Shown: piece after piece, positions 1-9,338 of the stretch
Numbering within the stretch: position 1 is the stretch's first letter
Layout: each line of letters begins with the position of its first letter
Assembly: GCA_025769875.1 (NCBI GenBank)
Contig: JAGFNK010000897.1
Coordinates: forward strand, 1 to 18,819
From: Russula earlei
Lineage: Eukaryota > Basidiomycota > Agaricomycetes > Russulales > Russulaceae
Length of the DNA: 18,819 nucleotides
Direction of reading: 5' to 3'
The notes under the pieces: model-generated
The model's database searches: none
What the model was told of the DNA's origin: nothing
What the model saw: only the letters and a program-made list of their open reading frames with translations
Translations under genes and position numbers: made by a program

Positions 1-377
1 GCACCTGCACTTGCAACTGCACATGGCGCGGCGAGCGTGGCCGCCACCACATGAGAGGGTGACTATGGCAGTGACGATGACGGGGACGCCATCGTCGGGA
101 ACGGCGACGATGGAGGCTGCTGCGCGCTTTCCAATGCAGGCCCATGTTTGGAAGGCCACGTGCTGGCTGCGCAGGGAGCTCAACGCGCCTGGCGTGCCAT
201 GGCCTCCTCCTCTGCAGAGGCGGAAAGAGGAAGAGAAGGAACAAGGACGGGGTGAAGAGGAAGAGGAAGAAGATACGTGTCCAACAGCGTGTTATACCAC
301 GGAGCTAAGCTGATGGCGCTCCCCTGGCCTTGAAGTGTTCTGAAGGTTGCATCGAATACAAATGCATAAAGTTGCAT

Positions 378-431
378 CTTATCAACACAGCACGTCAGGA
401 CTCCCACTATGAACAAATGTATTGAACTTAC
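378..431 (-). other. candidate 54-nt spliceosomal intron of an unidentified minus-strand gene
   Basis: On the minus strand a perfect GTAAGT donor starts at 431. A CTGAC branch-like motif lies about 20 nt before an acceptor ending in ATAAG at 378. The 54-nt length matches the four introns of the integrase-like gene at 9946-11848. Upstream sequence is C-rich and could be an exon for a disordered Pro/Ser-rich protein. Downstream, the spliced frame stops after about 30 codons. This is suggestive only: the exon product is not recognised. Confidence 0.28.
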
Positions 432-1052
432 CTTTGCCGGAGCGCACACTGAGCTGTGGAGGTGGCTGGTGGGGTGGGTGGCACAGGAACTGGTGAGGAG
501 AGGGTGGGAGCAGACAAAGCTGAGACAGTGGCCGGCCAGACAGAGACGGCGGCGTGGGATGGAGCTGCAGTAGGTGGGACGTGTACGGTGACGTTGGGAC
601 TACTGAGGCGATGCTGAGGGTGCGGCGGACTGAAGCTGGGGCGACGGCATGCGGTATTGAGGGCGTGGGAGCTGGTGAGGCAGAGATGGCGGAAATGTTG
701 GATGAGACAGGACTACAGGGGTGGCTGAGACTGAGGCGGCAGGGCGCGAGACTACAGGTGCGGTGCGGACGGACATGGTGAGACTGAGCTGGTGGCAGAG
801 GCAGCTGACGAGGCAGCGACGACGATGGGGATGCACGCTCCTGGGACTGTGGCGACAATAGGTGAGACCAGGGGGACGACAGGTGGGACTGAGTCTAGAG
901 GAGCGAGGTGGGCGTGGACATGATGGCGATGCGATAGTGACAATGATGCCGGATCAACGGGACGAGTGAGGTGGGCAAAGACTGAGGTAAATAAGTGGCC
1001 ATGTGTATGGACATGACAAATGTGGACGAGGCGAGCGAATACGAGTGAGCGA

Positions 1053-1057
1053 GCGAT
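1053..1057. repeat. target-site duplication, left copy (gcgat)
   Basis: The five bases gcgat directly precede the first TG of the left LTR and recur directly after the last CA of the right LTR (9655-9659). A perfect 5-bp duplication is the normal Ty3/gypsy integrase footprint. It shows the two LTRs belong to one insertion. Confidence 0.95.
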
Positions 1058-1404
1058 TGTTAAGATCTGACAGATCTTAGTACCGACTCTTCTGGTGAAA
1101 GAGTTGCTTGATATAGTTCAAGCACTAGACTTCGAACCCTTTGATATTATCTCAGGAAGATTGAATGTAGAAAAGAGAGGGACCTCTTTCAGTTAGAGTC
1201 TGTACTATAGTTTGTTTAGATTGTTTGACAAGATAATTGTCTTGTGAAAAGTGTAAGTCGAGTGTAAGGCTCGACTTCTTGGTACCACAGACTATTTATA
1301 CGATATCTTGGTAACTACGGATCCGATTTGTACGAAACTTGGGGTGTACGTAGCTGAAAACCAGTAGTATCCAAATACAGAAAGCGCAATTCAGAGTGTT
1401 GGAA

Positions 1405-1424
1405 ATGACTCACACGTGAGTCAT
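1405..1424. promoter_or_regulatory. paired TGACTCA/TGAGTCA palindrome in 3' LTR
   Basis: Counterpart of the 20-bp palindrome at 9451-9470. Here the centre reads CACACGTG instead of CACGCGTG, one CpG-type change, but both flanking 7-mers TGACTCA and TGAGTCA are intact. These 7-mers are the consensus for Gcn4/AP-1 type bZIP factors (CPC1 in filamentous fungi). Function is inferred from the motif only. Confidence 0.6.
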
Positions 1425-1437
1425 TCTTTTCTAGTAT

Positions 1438-1515
1438 CAGTAAGCAATCAGTAAGCAATCAGTAAGCAATCAGTAAGCAGATCAGTAAGCAGATCAGTAA
1501 GCAGATCAGTAAGCC
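1438..1515. repeat. 11/12-bp tandem repeat in 3' LTR U3
   Basis: Three 11-bp units (cagtaagcaat), then three 12-bp units (cagtaagcagat), then a partial unit. The 5' LTR has four 11-bp units at 9484-9572. The block is distal to the promoter in U3, where enhancer-like repeats often sit. No role is shown. Confidence 0.9.
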
Positions 1516-1597
1516 AGATTGATAAGTGGACACATGAGTAATCACAGACAAGTCAGCGGAAACAGATGACAGTTCGAGAATCAAGAGAATCTTAACA

Positions 1598-1610
1598 CCA
1601 TTCCCCCTCT
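1598..1610 (-). promoter_or_regulatory. polypurine tract (plus-strand DNA primer)
   Basis: The minus strand reads AGAGGGGGAATGG directly abutting the TG of the 3' LTR. A purine run at this exact place is the RNase H-resistant primer for second-strand synthesis in LTR retroelements. The position confirms the element's minus-strand orientation. Confidence 0.8.
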
Positions 1611-1629
1611 AGGCTAGGTCTGGCACGAC

Positions 1630-3489
1630 CTAGTCACTGACTCCGTGATAACCTTCGACCCACTCGCCTTCCCATCCTTCGGTTAGGTCCAGAGCATCTT
1701 GTTCCGTGAGAAGGGTGGAGACATCTCTGTCAATACGCTTTGGATTGTATTCTAGAGAAGTCAGCTCCTTGTGATATTCATATTCTTTCATCTCGGCTTG
1801 AGTCGTGGCTAGTGCGAGATCAGAGGTACTGGCTCTAGGCATACGTCGTGAAGTCGAGGCTAAGCATACTGCATTGGGAACTTCTCGAACTGGGAGTCCT
1901 CCGCCTTGTCGCGCAGTTGGGGGAGCACTGGTTCCCCCTCTGAGTCAAGCGCTTCGTCGTGAAGGTTGTCTATTACCACATCTTCCTCGCCTCCCTCGTC
2001 CAGTAAGTGGGGGTTCTGATCCAGATCTTGCTTCAGCTGGCGTAGCATGGCGTGAGGTTATAGGAGTTGGAGTTAAAGAGGGAAGGGGGGTATCCAGGTT
2101 TATAGTCCCGTCATTCAACACAGTCGCCACTAGACGCTCCACAGCAGAAGTCCCTACAGTGGTACTAGTCAGTGTGTCTTTGAGACCTTCTACTGCACAG
2201 GATGTGCGAGCAAGAGTGATCTTGAGATTGTCGACCGCGGTTGACGCTGCTCGTGCGTTAGTCACTGCGTCTTCTAAGACGCTTACTGTGCCTCGCAGAT
2301 GCCCCCTCAAGGTCCTTTCTTCCGGCAAGAGTGGTCTCAAATGACTGCACCGTTCTATGGGCTGGAAGAATTTGTGATTGTTGGGGATGATGCACTGTCA
2401 ACGAGAGATGCAGGCGTAGTGGGGTGTTTCGCAATGTCGGTCCCAATGTCCCTTCCAGCCACACCATCGGCACTTGTGCTCATACATGAGCTGCCACCAT
2501 TTAGCCATTCCTGCATTGTAAGGGGGGGTCGGAGGGCGAGAAAACTTTCCTCGCTCAATCTCTTCCTCCTCATGACCTCTTGCAGATGGTCCTGCTTCTC
2601 CTCCTTCGTCGTTCTGAGAATCTTTGCTTCCAGCCCCTCCTCTAACTCTTTCTGCAATGTGGCGGGCAACAAGGACTTGTACCTCAGGTAGGACGAACTC
2701 CTCTTGCCGTAGTCCCATACCTTCCAAAACACCTCATGGGCCATTCGCTCTCGTGATAAGAGCCCACATTTCTCGTGCTTGAGGGAGGAATTTGGCTGCT
2801 CGGAGACGAGAATGCGCTCCCTGGTAGATATCCTCCGCTCGAGCTCTATCGAGAGCCAATTGATCTCTCTCTTGCTGAATAGCTTTCTGTTGCTCGTTAA
2901 GTAGTTGATTTTGTCGAGCCAAGCTAGCGAGTCGCGTGGAATGCTGCTTAATGCGCCATATTTCGGCCTCAACTCCAGCATCTCCCAATGTGTGTGTGAC
3001 AGAGGTGAGGAGGGAGTGAAACATGTGGAGAGGGAAATTCGGGATGTCAGCTATAAGAACGTCAGGGTATTCTTCTTCACTTTCTGGAAGGAACTCCGGG
3101 TAGAGGTTGTAGTTAGGATGCGCGTGCAGGGGTTCTCTGAAGACCAGCTTGTCTTTTCCTTGACAACCCCAGATGAACGGTTCTTCTGCACCCTGGTTTC
3201 CACCCACACCCCATCGAATATACTTGGCAGGGACGAGTTCATGCCAGTCGTTTGGAATGGTGATGTGGACAAGATGTTGACTGGGATCATAGCGTTCCCA
3301 TCCTTCTCCGGGGATATCGGGGTCCACGTAGGTACTCGTAGGGGAATCAGACATGATGGGAACCGGACTAGTCGATTCTTCTGTTGTAGGCCCAGGGGGA
3401 ACGACTGTTTCGAGGTACTCGAGGTCAGGGAGAGATGGGGAAGGTGTTCGGACATGGTAGGAGGGCGATGCTCGTTCATCTGTAGACAT
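1630..3489 (-). pseudogene. ORF3: extra reading frame behind integrase, coiled coil plus CCHC zinc knuckle
   Basis: I do not recognise this protein. An in-frame ATG at 3489 opens about 619 codons to a TAG at 1630, interrupted only by three in-frame TGA codons (2734-2736, 2398-2400, 1945-1947), each explainable as CGA changed to TGA. There is no stop between the integrase chromodomain and this ORF, so it may be the polyprotein's C-terminal part or start internally. Visible parts: a Ser/Pro/Thr-rich N-terminus (residues 1-55), a compact aromatic and acidic region (about 56-165), a Gln/Glu/Arg-rich predicted coiled coil (about 169-236), a Glu-rich linker, a CX2CX4HX4C knuckle (CRWCGWKGHWDRHC, about 340-353), a second amphipathic helical stretch (about 390-450), a basic RG-rich segment and an acidic Trp-containing tail. 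The knuckle implies nucleic-acid binding. It might be a second Gag-like or packaging factor, or a captured gene in the env position. No transmembrane segment is visible, which argues against an envelope. Confidence 0.7.
2431..2472 (-). other. CCHC zinc knuckle inside ORF3
   Basis: The reading CRWCGWKGHWDRHC has exact C-X2-C-X4-H-X4-C spacing. It lies in the same frame as the integrase, between the first two in-frame TGA codons. The element's Gag already has its own knuckle at 7343-7384, so this is a second one at the far 3' end of the coding region. Confidence 0.75.
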
Positions 3490-4764
3490 AATCGTTCTAT
3501 TACCAACAAGGTCAAAAAAGACGGGGAGTAATTGGTCAATATGGGTGCGACTAAGTTGTCGACAAAGATCTTCAATGAGGGATGAAGGCCTACTGGGATT
3601 GGTGTCGTTTTCCATGCAGGTCTTTATAGTCCTAATGGCTGCAGGGTTTGCATTGTGAAAGTCTTTCATGAGGTCGGGGGCATGTAGATTTGTGGCTGGC
3701 TCCCAAGAGTTGTGAGCAGAGGAGTATCCCTTCCAATGAACGTAATACTGCAGCTGTTTCTTCCTCCCAACATGCCTTGACCCCAAAACGTTTTCGAGTT
3801 CCCACTCCTGTTCATCATTTACGACATCTGGTGGCGGTTCTTCATAATTTGCGCCATACTCTTCCGTCTCCTGATATGGATGTAGGAGGTTAGCATGGAA
3901 GACATCATGCACCTTCCATCGATCTGGTAATTGTAATTTGTAGGCTACTGGGCTTATCACTTCTTTGATTTTGAATGGTCCGAGTCTTTTTGCGGCTAGT
4001 TTGGCCATAGGCTGGAACGTTTTGATGTTCTTCCCTTCTAACCATACTTTATCTCCTTCTTTATATGGTTTAAACCCTATTTTCTTCTTCAACAGTCTAT
4101 GCCCTAATAGGATAGCTTTCTGGGCGTCCCGCCTTGCCTTTTGCAATGATTCCTTTCTCTCTTCTAGTTTTGGGAAGTTTCCTACTATAGCTGATTGGTG
4201 GGCTTTGGGGAGAAATCCCATCCACAACTCGTATGGTGTTTGTTGTGTAGCACTAGAGGTATGTGAGTTAATAATGTACTGAGTTACTGGCAATAAATCT
4301 GCCCAATTGTCTTGTTGGAAATTGCAATATATCCGCAGTATCGTTTCTACAGTTTGATTGGTTCTTTCTGATTGCCCATCAGTCTGGGGATGATATGCCG
4401 TACTCATGTTCCTGTCTATTTTGAGTTGTCGACAAATTTCTTGAGCAAGCTTTGATGTAAAGCAGGTGTCCCTATCTGAAATGATCTTGCTTGGTAAGCC
4501 TACATATGGGAAGACCCTCTCGTAATAAATCTTGGCTAGGTCTTCTGTTCCCATAGTTTCCTTAAAGGGAAGAAGTATGACTGCCTTGGTACAGTCATGA
4601 TCAGTTATCGTAAGTATGGAGTCGTATCCTTTGGACGGTGGTAGCTTGGTGATAAAGTCCAAGGCTATAGTCTGAAAGGGGGTTGCTTCCGTTTCTAGTG
4701 TTATTGGATAAATTGGTGGCTCATTACGTCTTGTGATTATTTTATTTGATTGACACGTTGTACA
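3490..4764 (-). CDS. Integrase catalytic core, C-terminal domain and chromodomain (pol 3' part)
   Basis: This segment cuts and joins element cDNA into host DNA, and the chromodomain probably guides integration to methylated-histone chromatin. It is one open frame. Counting from the TTG codon at 4662, the catalytic triad is D21 (TITDHDCTKA), D63 (ISDRDTCFTS) and E99 (TDGQSERTN), with exact D-X35-E spacing. A GPF/Y-like block (KRLGPFKIKEV) lies near residues 226-236. The chromodomain at about 285-340 has the aromatic residues and the YYVHWKGY and SWEP motifs. The zinc-binding Cys pair (CTTC) sits at the very start of this frame (4764), while its His partners lie in the preceding frame. A single extra G in the GGG run at 4765-4767 therefore splits the integrase. 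The frame runs without a stop into ORF3. Confidence 0.93.
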
Positions 4765-6907
4765 CCCTTTGACTGTAATTTTGGATTACTTGTCTTTGAT
4801 TGGGCCACCAATAATCTCTTCTTATTGCAGTATAGGTTTTGCGTAACCCTGGATGTCCTGCTGTTGGTCCATCATGATATTCTCGAAGAATTGCTTGGTA
4901 TGCTTCCATGCCTCCTGTCACCACCAAGGCTGTATCCTTCCTCCATTGTCCATTGACTAACTTGAGTTCATAGTTATCTTTCCATCGTTTCAGGAGTCTT
5001 GCTCCTTCTTCCTTTTTTTGATCAAGCTTGGTCCTTTCCTCCATGGCCGTAACTTCTAGAACTTGAACAAATAGCTCATCAGGTAAGGCGGTGACCTCTT
5101 CCTTTTCTGGAACATCTGATTTGTAGTCAGGTCTTCGAGATAGTCCGTCTGCTCTATTTCTTTTCCCTGGTTGATGTCGCAGTTCTAGATTGTATTGTGC
5201 CACTATGGGGAGGTATCTTGCTACTCGATCCCTCAACTTTTGAGGTTCTCGATAGTACATTAGGTTCTTGTGATCTGTAAAGACCACCACCTTATGAGGT
5301 GATCCAAGCAAGAGATGCCTCCAGTTTTTGAGGGCGGCGACCAATGCTAAGAATTCTCTATCCCATACTGCATAATTTCGTTCTGCTGAATTTAGGGTTC
5401 TGGAATAATATCCCACTTCTCTTCTTATCTGGTCTTCATCATATTGATAGAGGATGGCGCCTAGAGCATAGGACGATGCATCAACATCCAAGAAGAACTG
5501 TCTTTTAAAGTTTGGCTGCCAGAGTATTGGGTCACTTGTGATTGCTTTGATCAGTTTGTCTAGAGCTTCTCGGCATTCGTCCGTCCACTGGAAAGGTACT
5601 CCTTTCTTGAGTAACCGTGTTATAGGCAGGGCTATGGTTGAAAAGTTTGGTATGAAGGGTCGATGATACCCTATCATTCCCAAGGTTACTTGTATGTCTG
5701 TCTTGTCTTTACACTCTCTTGGCCATTCACTTAGTCCTTTGATTTTTGAAGGGTCTACTCGTATTCTTCCTTCTTCAGCTATCCATCCTAAGACTTCTAT
5801 TCTGTCCTTTTCAAACTCGCACTTGGATACTTTTAGGAAGTATGAGTTTTGTTCCATCAAGTCCAGGAATTCATGTACGATTTGCCGATGCAGAGTGTGG
5901 GTTCCTTTAGGGGTCATGACGATCCAGTCATCCAGGTAATTGGCAATGTTTTCTGGATATTTTTGAAGCAATGATCGAAAATCTCTTCTCATAGAACGCG
6001 AGAAGTATGCTGGGGCATTTCTTAATCCAAATTGCATTACTTTTGGAATGTAAGTCCCCATCGGTGTCTTGAAAGCTGCTTTCGACTGGTCTTCTTCCGC
6101 AATCCTCATATTGTTATATCCTTTAACTATGTCGAATTTTGAGAATAGTCCGTTGTTCTGAATCCGCTCCATGATTCTTTGAATGCTTTCCAGTGTGTCA
6201 TTGTCTGGTATCGTCCATTGGTTCAACTTCCGGTAGTCAATTATTAGCCTCTTTTCTTTGCTGTCCTTTTTGCCGATAAAGAATACTGGTGATACATAAT
6301 TGGAGGCTCCAGGTTTGATGTATCCTTTCTCGAGTTCTTCTTCGAGATATTTTCTTAAGTATTCCTTTTCTTCTTGAGACAAGGGATATATTTTGCAATC
6401 CAGGGATCTGGGTGCATCAGGGAATAGATTTATCCTCATATCTTCTTCTCTACTGGGGGGGAAGCGTGTAGAAGCTTCTTTAGAGAAGACTTTTGCATGT
6501 CGCTGATATTCTTCAGGCAAATCTTGTTCCGTTAGTTTCTGAGTCTTCAAATTTTGGTCCCTGGCCCATTCTTGAGCTAAGCTCGTTTTTTGTATATACA
6601 GGGCTTGGTCCCTTTTGGGCTTTCCGCATTTCTTGACTGCTTTTAGTTGCAAGGATTTGATATAGAGATCGAGATACTTGAGTCATGCGCTTTCTAGGTG
6701 CAAAGATCCTTCCTTGAGTACTCCATTCTTCCAGTCTATAGTTGGTTCAAATTCCCAGAGAAAGGGATATCCTAGTATGACCCGATCTCCTCCCAAGGAC
6801 GTGATGTAAAACTTCTGCAACTTGTTCCTTTTGTTATAATGGACCCTGAGCCAACAGAAATGTTTTAGTTCTCCTTTCTTGTTCTCAGTCCCATCGACTG
6901 TTCCGGA
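4742..6907 (-). CDS. Pol: reverse transcriptase, RNase H and integrase zinc-binding N-terminus
   Basis: Copies element RNA into DNA. The frame is open from about 6907 apart from one TGA at 6683-6685 (GCA TGA CTC, likely CGA originally), then has a long uninterrupted stretch from 6652 to 4742. In that stretch (636 aa, counted from 6652) the RT palm motifs are visible: KRLIIDYRKLNQWT (about 134-147), FSKFDIVKGYNN, QFGLRNAPAYF and the YLDD catalytic box (239-242). RNase H follows: FFLDVDASSYALGA (from about 386), the DREFLALVAALKNWRH block (about 431-446) and VFTDHKN (about 457-463). The tether LSRRPDY (about 504-510) leads to the HHCC finger, with GHPGLRKTY carrying the second His (about 599-607). 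The Cys pair falls beyond a one-base insertion at 4765-4767. The protease joint near 6899 also has a one-base break. Lengths of RT and RNase H match the family. Confidence 0.92.
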
Positions 6908-7127
6908 CCATCATTGGTTCTCGAAGATCTTGTCTTCCTATTCCTAATCTTTTCCAGGTTTCTTCATCCAGGAAGTTTTCTGTTGCTCCACTGTCTAGTA
7001 GAGCCTTTTCTGTGGCCATTCCTCGTGCCGTGTGAAATGAGAAAGGGACGTTCATAGTTGCAATTCTCCTAATGTACATGGTGCGAGTTACTGCTGCCCT
7101 AAGTCTGGCCATCGACCTTGGGCTCAT
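6899..7127 (-). CDS. Pol N-terminus: retropepsin-type aspartic protease
   Basis: Processes the Gag-Pol polyprotein. The frame starts at ATG 7127, which overlaps the gag TGA by one base (TGATG), in the -1 frame relative to gag. The active-site motif LLDSGATENFLDE (around 7000-6965) is the retropepsin signature with one catalytic Asp; the enzyme acts as a dimer. After the arginine-rich stretch near 6907 the frame runs into a stop. The neighbouring frame continues with a plausible protease C-terminus (motif GGDRVILGYPFLWEF, about 6800-6755), so a single extra base near 6899 breaks the gene. Confidence 0.85.
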
Positions 7128-7133
7128 CAAAAA
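7125..7133 (-). promoter_or_regulatory. gag-pol overlap TGATG after a T5 run (translational recoding site)
   Basis: The minus strand reads TTTTTGATG. The gag stop TGA (7127-7129) overlaps the pol ATG (7125-7127) by one base, with pol in the -1 frame. Termination-reinitiation at overlapping stop-start codons and -1 slippage on a T run would both fit. Related fungal Ty3/gypsy elements use either strategy. The sequence cannot tell which is used. Confidence 0.6.
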
Positions 7134-9083
7134 TCCTCATCAGCCATTATTTTGTCCAAGAAGGCATCCTTTTCTTCTGTCTTCATCCCTTTAATAGCTG
7201 CCATAATACTATTGATGTCATAGGCAGGGGGTTGTTCTTCTTCTTTAGAGCTCTTTGCAGGTTCGTCTTCTTCTGCTTCAGTGGTTCGAGCTTTGACATC
7301 CTTCCCCTTTTGTTTGGAATCATCTTTCTTCTTCCTCTGGGGGCACTGCCGGCTCATGTGTCCAACTTTCTTGCATATAAAGCATTTTCCTTCTGCTTGT
7401 AGCTTCTTTCTTTCTTCTTCACTAAGCCTTGACGTAGCTTTGACTACATCCACGTCCATGGCGTTTGGATCCTTCTTGGCTTTCTTTTCTTTCCAATTTC
7501 TAAGGTCGTTGTGCCCTAGAACTTAGATTTCCCAATGCTCCTAAGGCATTCTTCATTTCATTTAGAGCTGCTGCTTCTTCTCTTGCTATGGTTTGCCATG
7601 CATCTAGATTTCCAGCTGCCGGCAAGGGCCTTCTTCGGAGGATCATGGCATGTAAGTTTCTTCTAAGCCCATCCCTAAACAATTTGACCTGTTCCTTGAG
7701 TGTTTCTAGGCCATCCGGACATAAGCAGGTATTGGTTAAAGGTTGCGATGTAGTCATCCAACTCTCCTTCCTTCATAGTGAGTTGTTGGATGTTCATCGT
7801 GGCATCCTCTATGGTGGTACTGTCATGCCACTGATTCAGGAAATCTGTTGAAAAGAGATTCCATAGGTCTTCATCTTCTCGAAGGTGAGTTGGTGGCAAC
7901 TGGAGCGCATGATCTCCTTGTACTCTTCTTATCAAGGCTTCTAGTTGTTGAATTACCCAACCGTCAACCTTGTCTCCTTTTATGAAGGATAAGGCGCAGG
8001 CCACTCTTTCATACGGCACTGTCATGACACTGCTTTGAGAATTCATGATCCTATACAGCTCAAATTCTTTCATGAACTGTATAGTCTTCTTCCTATTTCC
8101 TGCGAACATTGCTGGAGGTTGTCCTCTCATTGATCCTGTTCCTCCAGGGACTCCTTGAGCAGGTCCCAGGATCGCTGCTTGGGGAGGGCCTCCTCCAGGT
8201 GGCATTCCTCCTGGTGGTACTTCCTCCACCGGGTGGTCCTCCTCCACCCAGGGGATCCTCCTCCTGCCAGGTGCTCCTCCATCTGGTGGGTCTCCCCCTT
8301 GTGGCACATTGGGCACTAACATGGGTCCATGATGAGTTGCGTACAAATTCCCAGATGTAGAATGGGTGGTTTGTGTCGCTATTTGAGTGGTAGTAGCCTA
8401 TTATTTCAGTTGCTGCTTGCGTCAAATCAATGGCTGTGGCAAAACATTCAGTGAGTTCGTCTATCGGCTCCTTGTTCTTTTTGATTACTGGAGTGTCTTC
8501 GGGAGATTCAGATTTCTTTGGCTCGCTGACACTAGTAACAGATATGTCTTGTTCTGGTTCGCTTCTAAACAGCCACCCGGTAGTATAGGGCTTGTTTTTG
8601 GTTCCTAAACCAAACTCTTCTGGATTGGTAATGAGGTTGTCCTCAAGTACGTAGAACCCGTCCTTGTCCCAATCAATGAAATACCAGTGATAGTTTATGT
8701 ATTCCGCAGGTCGGACTTCATTATTGAATTGAACGTCAAAAAATCCTCCTTTTGGATTTTCCGTAGGATGCCACTGTGCTCCTACACCTGTTAAGGAAAA
8801 GTTTTGAAGGTCTAGGGTTCTTCCTTTAAACCGTGCGTATCATTTTCCACTACTTGCTGTTTGGAATGGAGTGACAATTGAATCCAACTCCAGTTTTGCC
8901 TAGCTTTCAATTATGATATCGACAAGCTTGTTCCTGGCAAAAATACCAATGGATTTGACTATGTTCTATATCCTTCTTTTCTAGGATATAAAGTCTTGGA
9001 GGAGCTCCTAATCGACACAGGTTCCTCCCTATGACTACTTCTGCGTAAGTTGGGATCCGAATCTTGCTCCTACTTGGTGCAAA
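7127..9083 (-). pseudogene. gag (capsid/nucleocapsid), frame-broken
   Basis: Forms the virus-like particle and binds element RNA. Coding character is traceable through five frame segments: about 9083-8910 (contains TPYAEVV-like IPTYAEVVIG), about 8899-8398 (aromatic-rich N-terminal region, with a stop-free run from 8839), about 8397-7690 (Gly/Pro-rich stretch, then the capsid-like region around FIKGDKVDGWVIQQLEAL), about 7688-7517 (LFRDGLRRNLH), and 7516-7127 with the CX2CX4HX4C zinc knuckle CFICKKVGHMSRQC (7343-7384) and an acidic tail. Each junction needs a single-base insertion (or equivalent), several next to G runs. Premature stops TAG at 8900-8902 and TGA at 8840-8842 fit CAG and TGG originals. 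No convincing ATG is seen at the 5' end. Confidence 0.8.
7343..7384 (-). other. Gag CCHC zinc knuckle
   Basis: CFICKKVGHMSRQC has exact C-X2-C-X4-H-X4-C spacing, preceded and followed by Lys/Arg-rich sequence, as in retroviral and Ty3/gypsy nucleocapsids that bind genomic RNA. Confidence 0.93.
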
Positions 9084-9089
9084 GGTAAG

Positions 9090-9103
9090 TTACGCTCGAC
9101 TTA
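9090..9103 (-). promoter_or_regulatory. Self-type primer binding site next to the 5' LTR
   Basis: The 14 bases abutting the inner edge of the 5' LTR read TAAGTCGAGCGTAA on the minus strand. They do not begin with TGG, so they do not look like a tRNA site. Their complement TTACGCTCGACTTA occurs inside the LTR itself (9300-9313) with one mismatch; the other LTR also has one, at a different base, so the ancestral match was 14 of 14. This is the Tf1 self-priming layout, in which the RNA 5' end folds back as primer. Confidence 0.75.
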
Positions 9104-9106
9104 TGT

Positions 9107-9125
9107 TAAGATCTGACAGATCTTA
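9107..9125. repeat. U5 end palindrome next to the primer site
   Basis: TAAGATCTG and CAGATCTTA are perfect 9-bp inverted arms around a single A, placed three bases inside the LTR end and directly beside the primer site. The same palindrome occurs at 1061-1079. In Tf1 an inverted repeat in U5 takes part in the primer-complex RNA fold; an equivalent role here is inference. Confidence 0.6.
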
Positions 9126-9299
9126 GTACCGACTCTTCTGGTGAAAGAGTTGCTTGATATAGTTCAAGCACTAGACTTCGAACCCTTTGATATTATCTCA
9201 GGAAGATTGAATGTAGAAAAGAGAGGGACCTCTTTCAGTTAGAGTCTGTACTATAGTTTGTTTAGATTGTTTGACAAGATAATTGTCTTGTGAAAAGTG

Positions 9300-9313
9300 T
9301 AAGTTGAGCGTAA
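9300..9313 (-). promoter_or_regulatory. Predicted transcript 5' end / self-primer segment
   Basis: TTACGCTCAACTTA on the minus strand is complementary, bar one mismatch, to the primer site at 9090-9103. It begins 33 nt after the first base of the TATA box, the expected start-site distance. Just upstream, AAGTCGAG pairs with CTCGACTT (ancestral reading) to form a stem, so the RNA 5' end could be structured. Confidence 0.6.
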
Positions 9314-9338
9314 GGCTCGACTTCTTGGTACCACAGAC

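Larger units (their letters stand above)
1..1057. other. G-rich flanking sequence, no supported gene
   Basis: Unique-looking flank of the chromovirus. From about 430 to 1050 the plus strand is strongly G-rich with many GGTGGG-like runs. The minus strand is therefore C-rich and open in several frames that all read as Pro/Ser/Ala-rich low-complexity protein. No frame stands out and no domain is recognisable. The sequence resumes past the retrotransposon at 9660, so 1-1057 and 9660 onward were contiguous before insertion. A short plus-strand frame at 11-313 ending in a Glu-rich tail is also open, but nothing supports it. Confidence 0.5.
1058..1597 (-). repeat. 3' LTR of the chromovirus (540 bp)
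   Basis: Begins TGTTAAGAT and ends ATCTTAACA, giving 9-bp perfect inverted termini. It matches 9104-9654 over its length. The first 200 bp are identical between the LTRs, and almost all differences fall in the remaining U3 side. It is 11 bp shorter than the 5' LTR because it has one fewer 11-bp repeat unit (1438-1515). Confidence 0.96.

Noticed and set aside
460..485. G-quadruplex-like run of short G tracts
   Set aside because: Mostly two-base G tracts in a generally G-rich stretch; too weak to call.
382..943. Overlapping Pro/Ser-rich minus-strand frames
   Set aside because: Open in several frames from base composition alone; kept only as a possible exon context for the candidate intron.
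1860..2048. Acidic minus-strand frame that also looks protein-like
   Set aside because: The integrase/ORF3 frame covers the same bases and rejoins the downstream C-terminus without a shift, so the acidic frame is the less economical choice.
2355..2981. Long minus-strand frame overlapping ORF3 (208 codons)
   Set aside because: It is in a different frame from the integrase. The zinc knuckle and the continuity from integrase to TAG at 1630 lie in the other frame.
2905..3531. 208-codon plus-strand frame inside the retrotransposon
   Set aside because: Antisense shadow of ORF3 with no recognisable motif.
8983..9080. Plus-strand reading LLIDTGSS, like a pepsin-family aspartic protease active site
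   Set aside because: The frame stops two codons later. The minus strand over the same bases reads a longer gag-like frame next to the primer site, so the octapeptide is probably a shadow.
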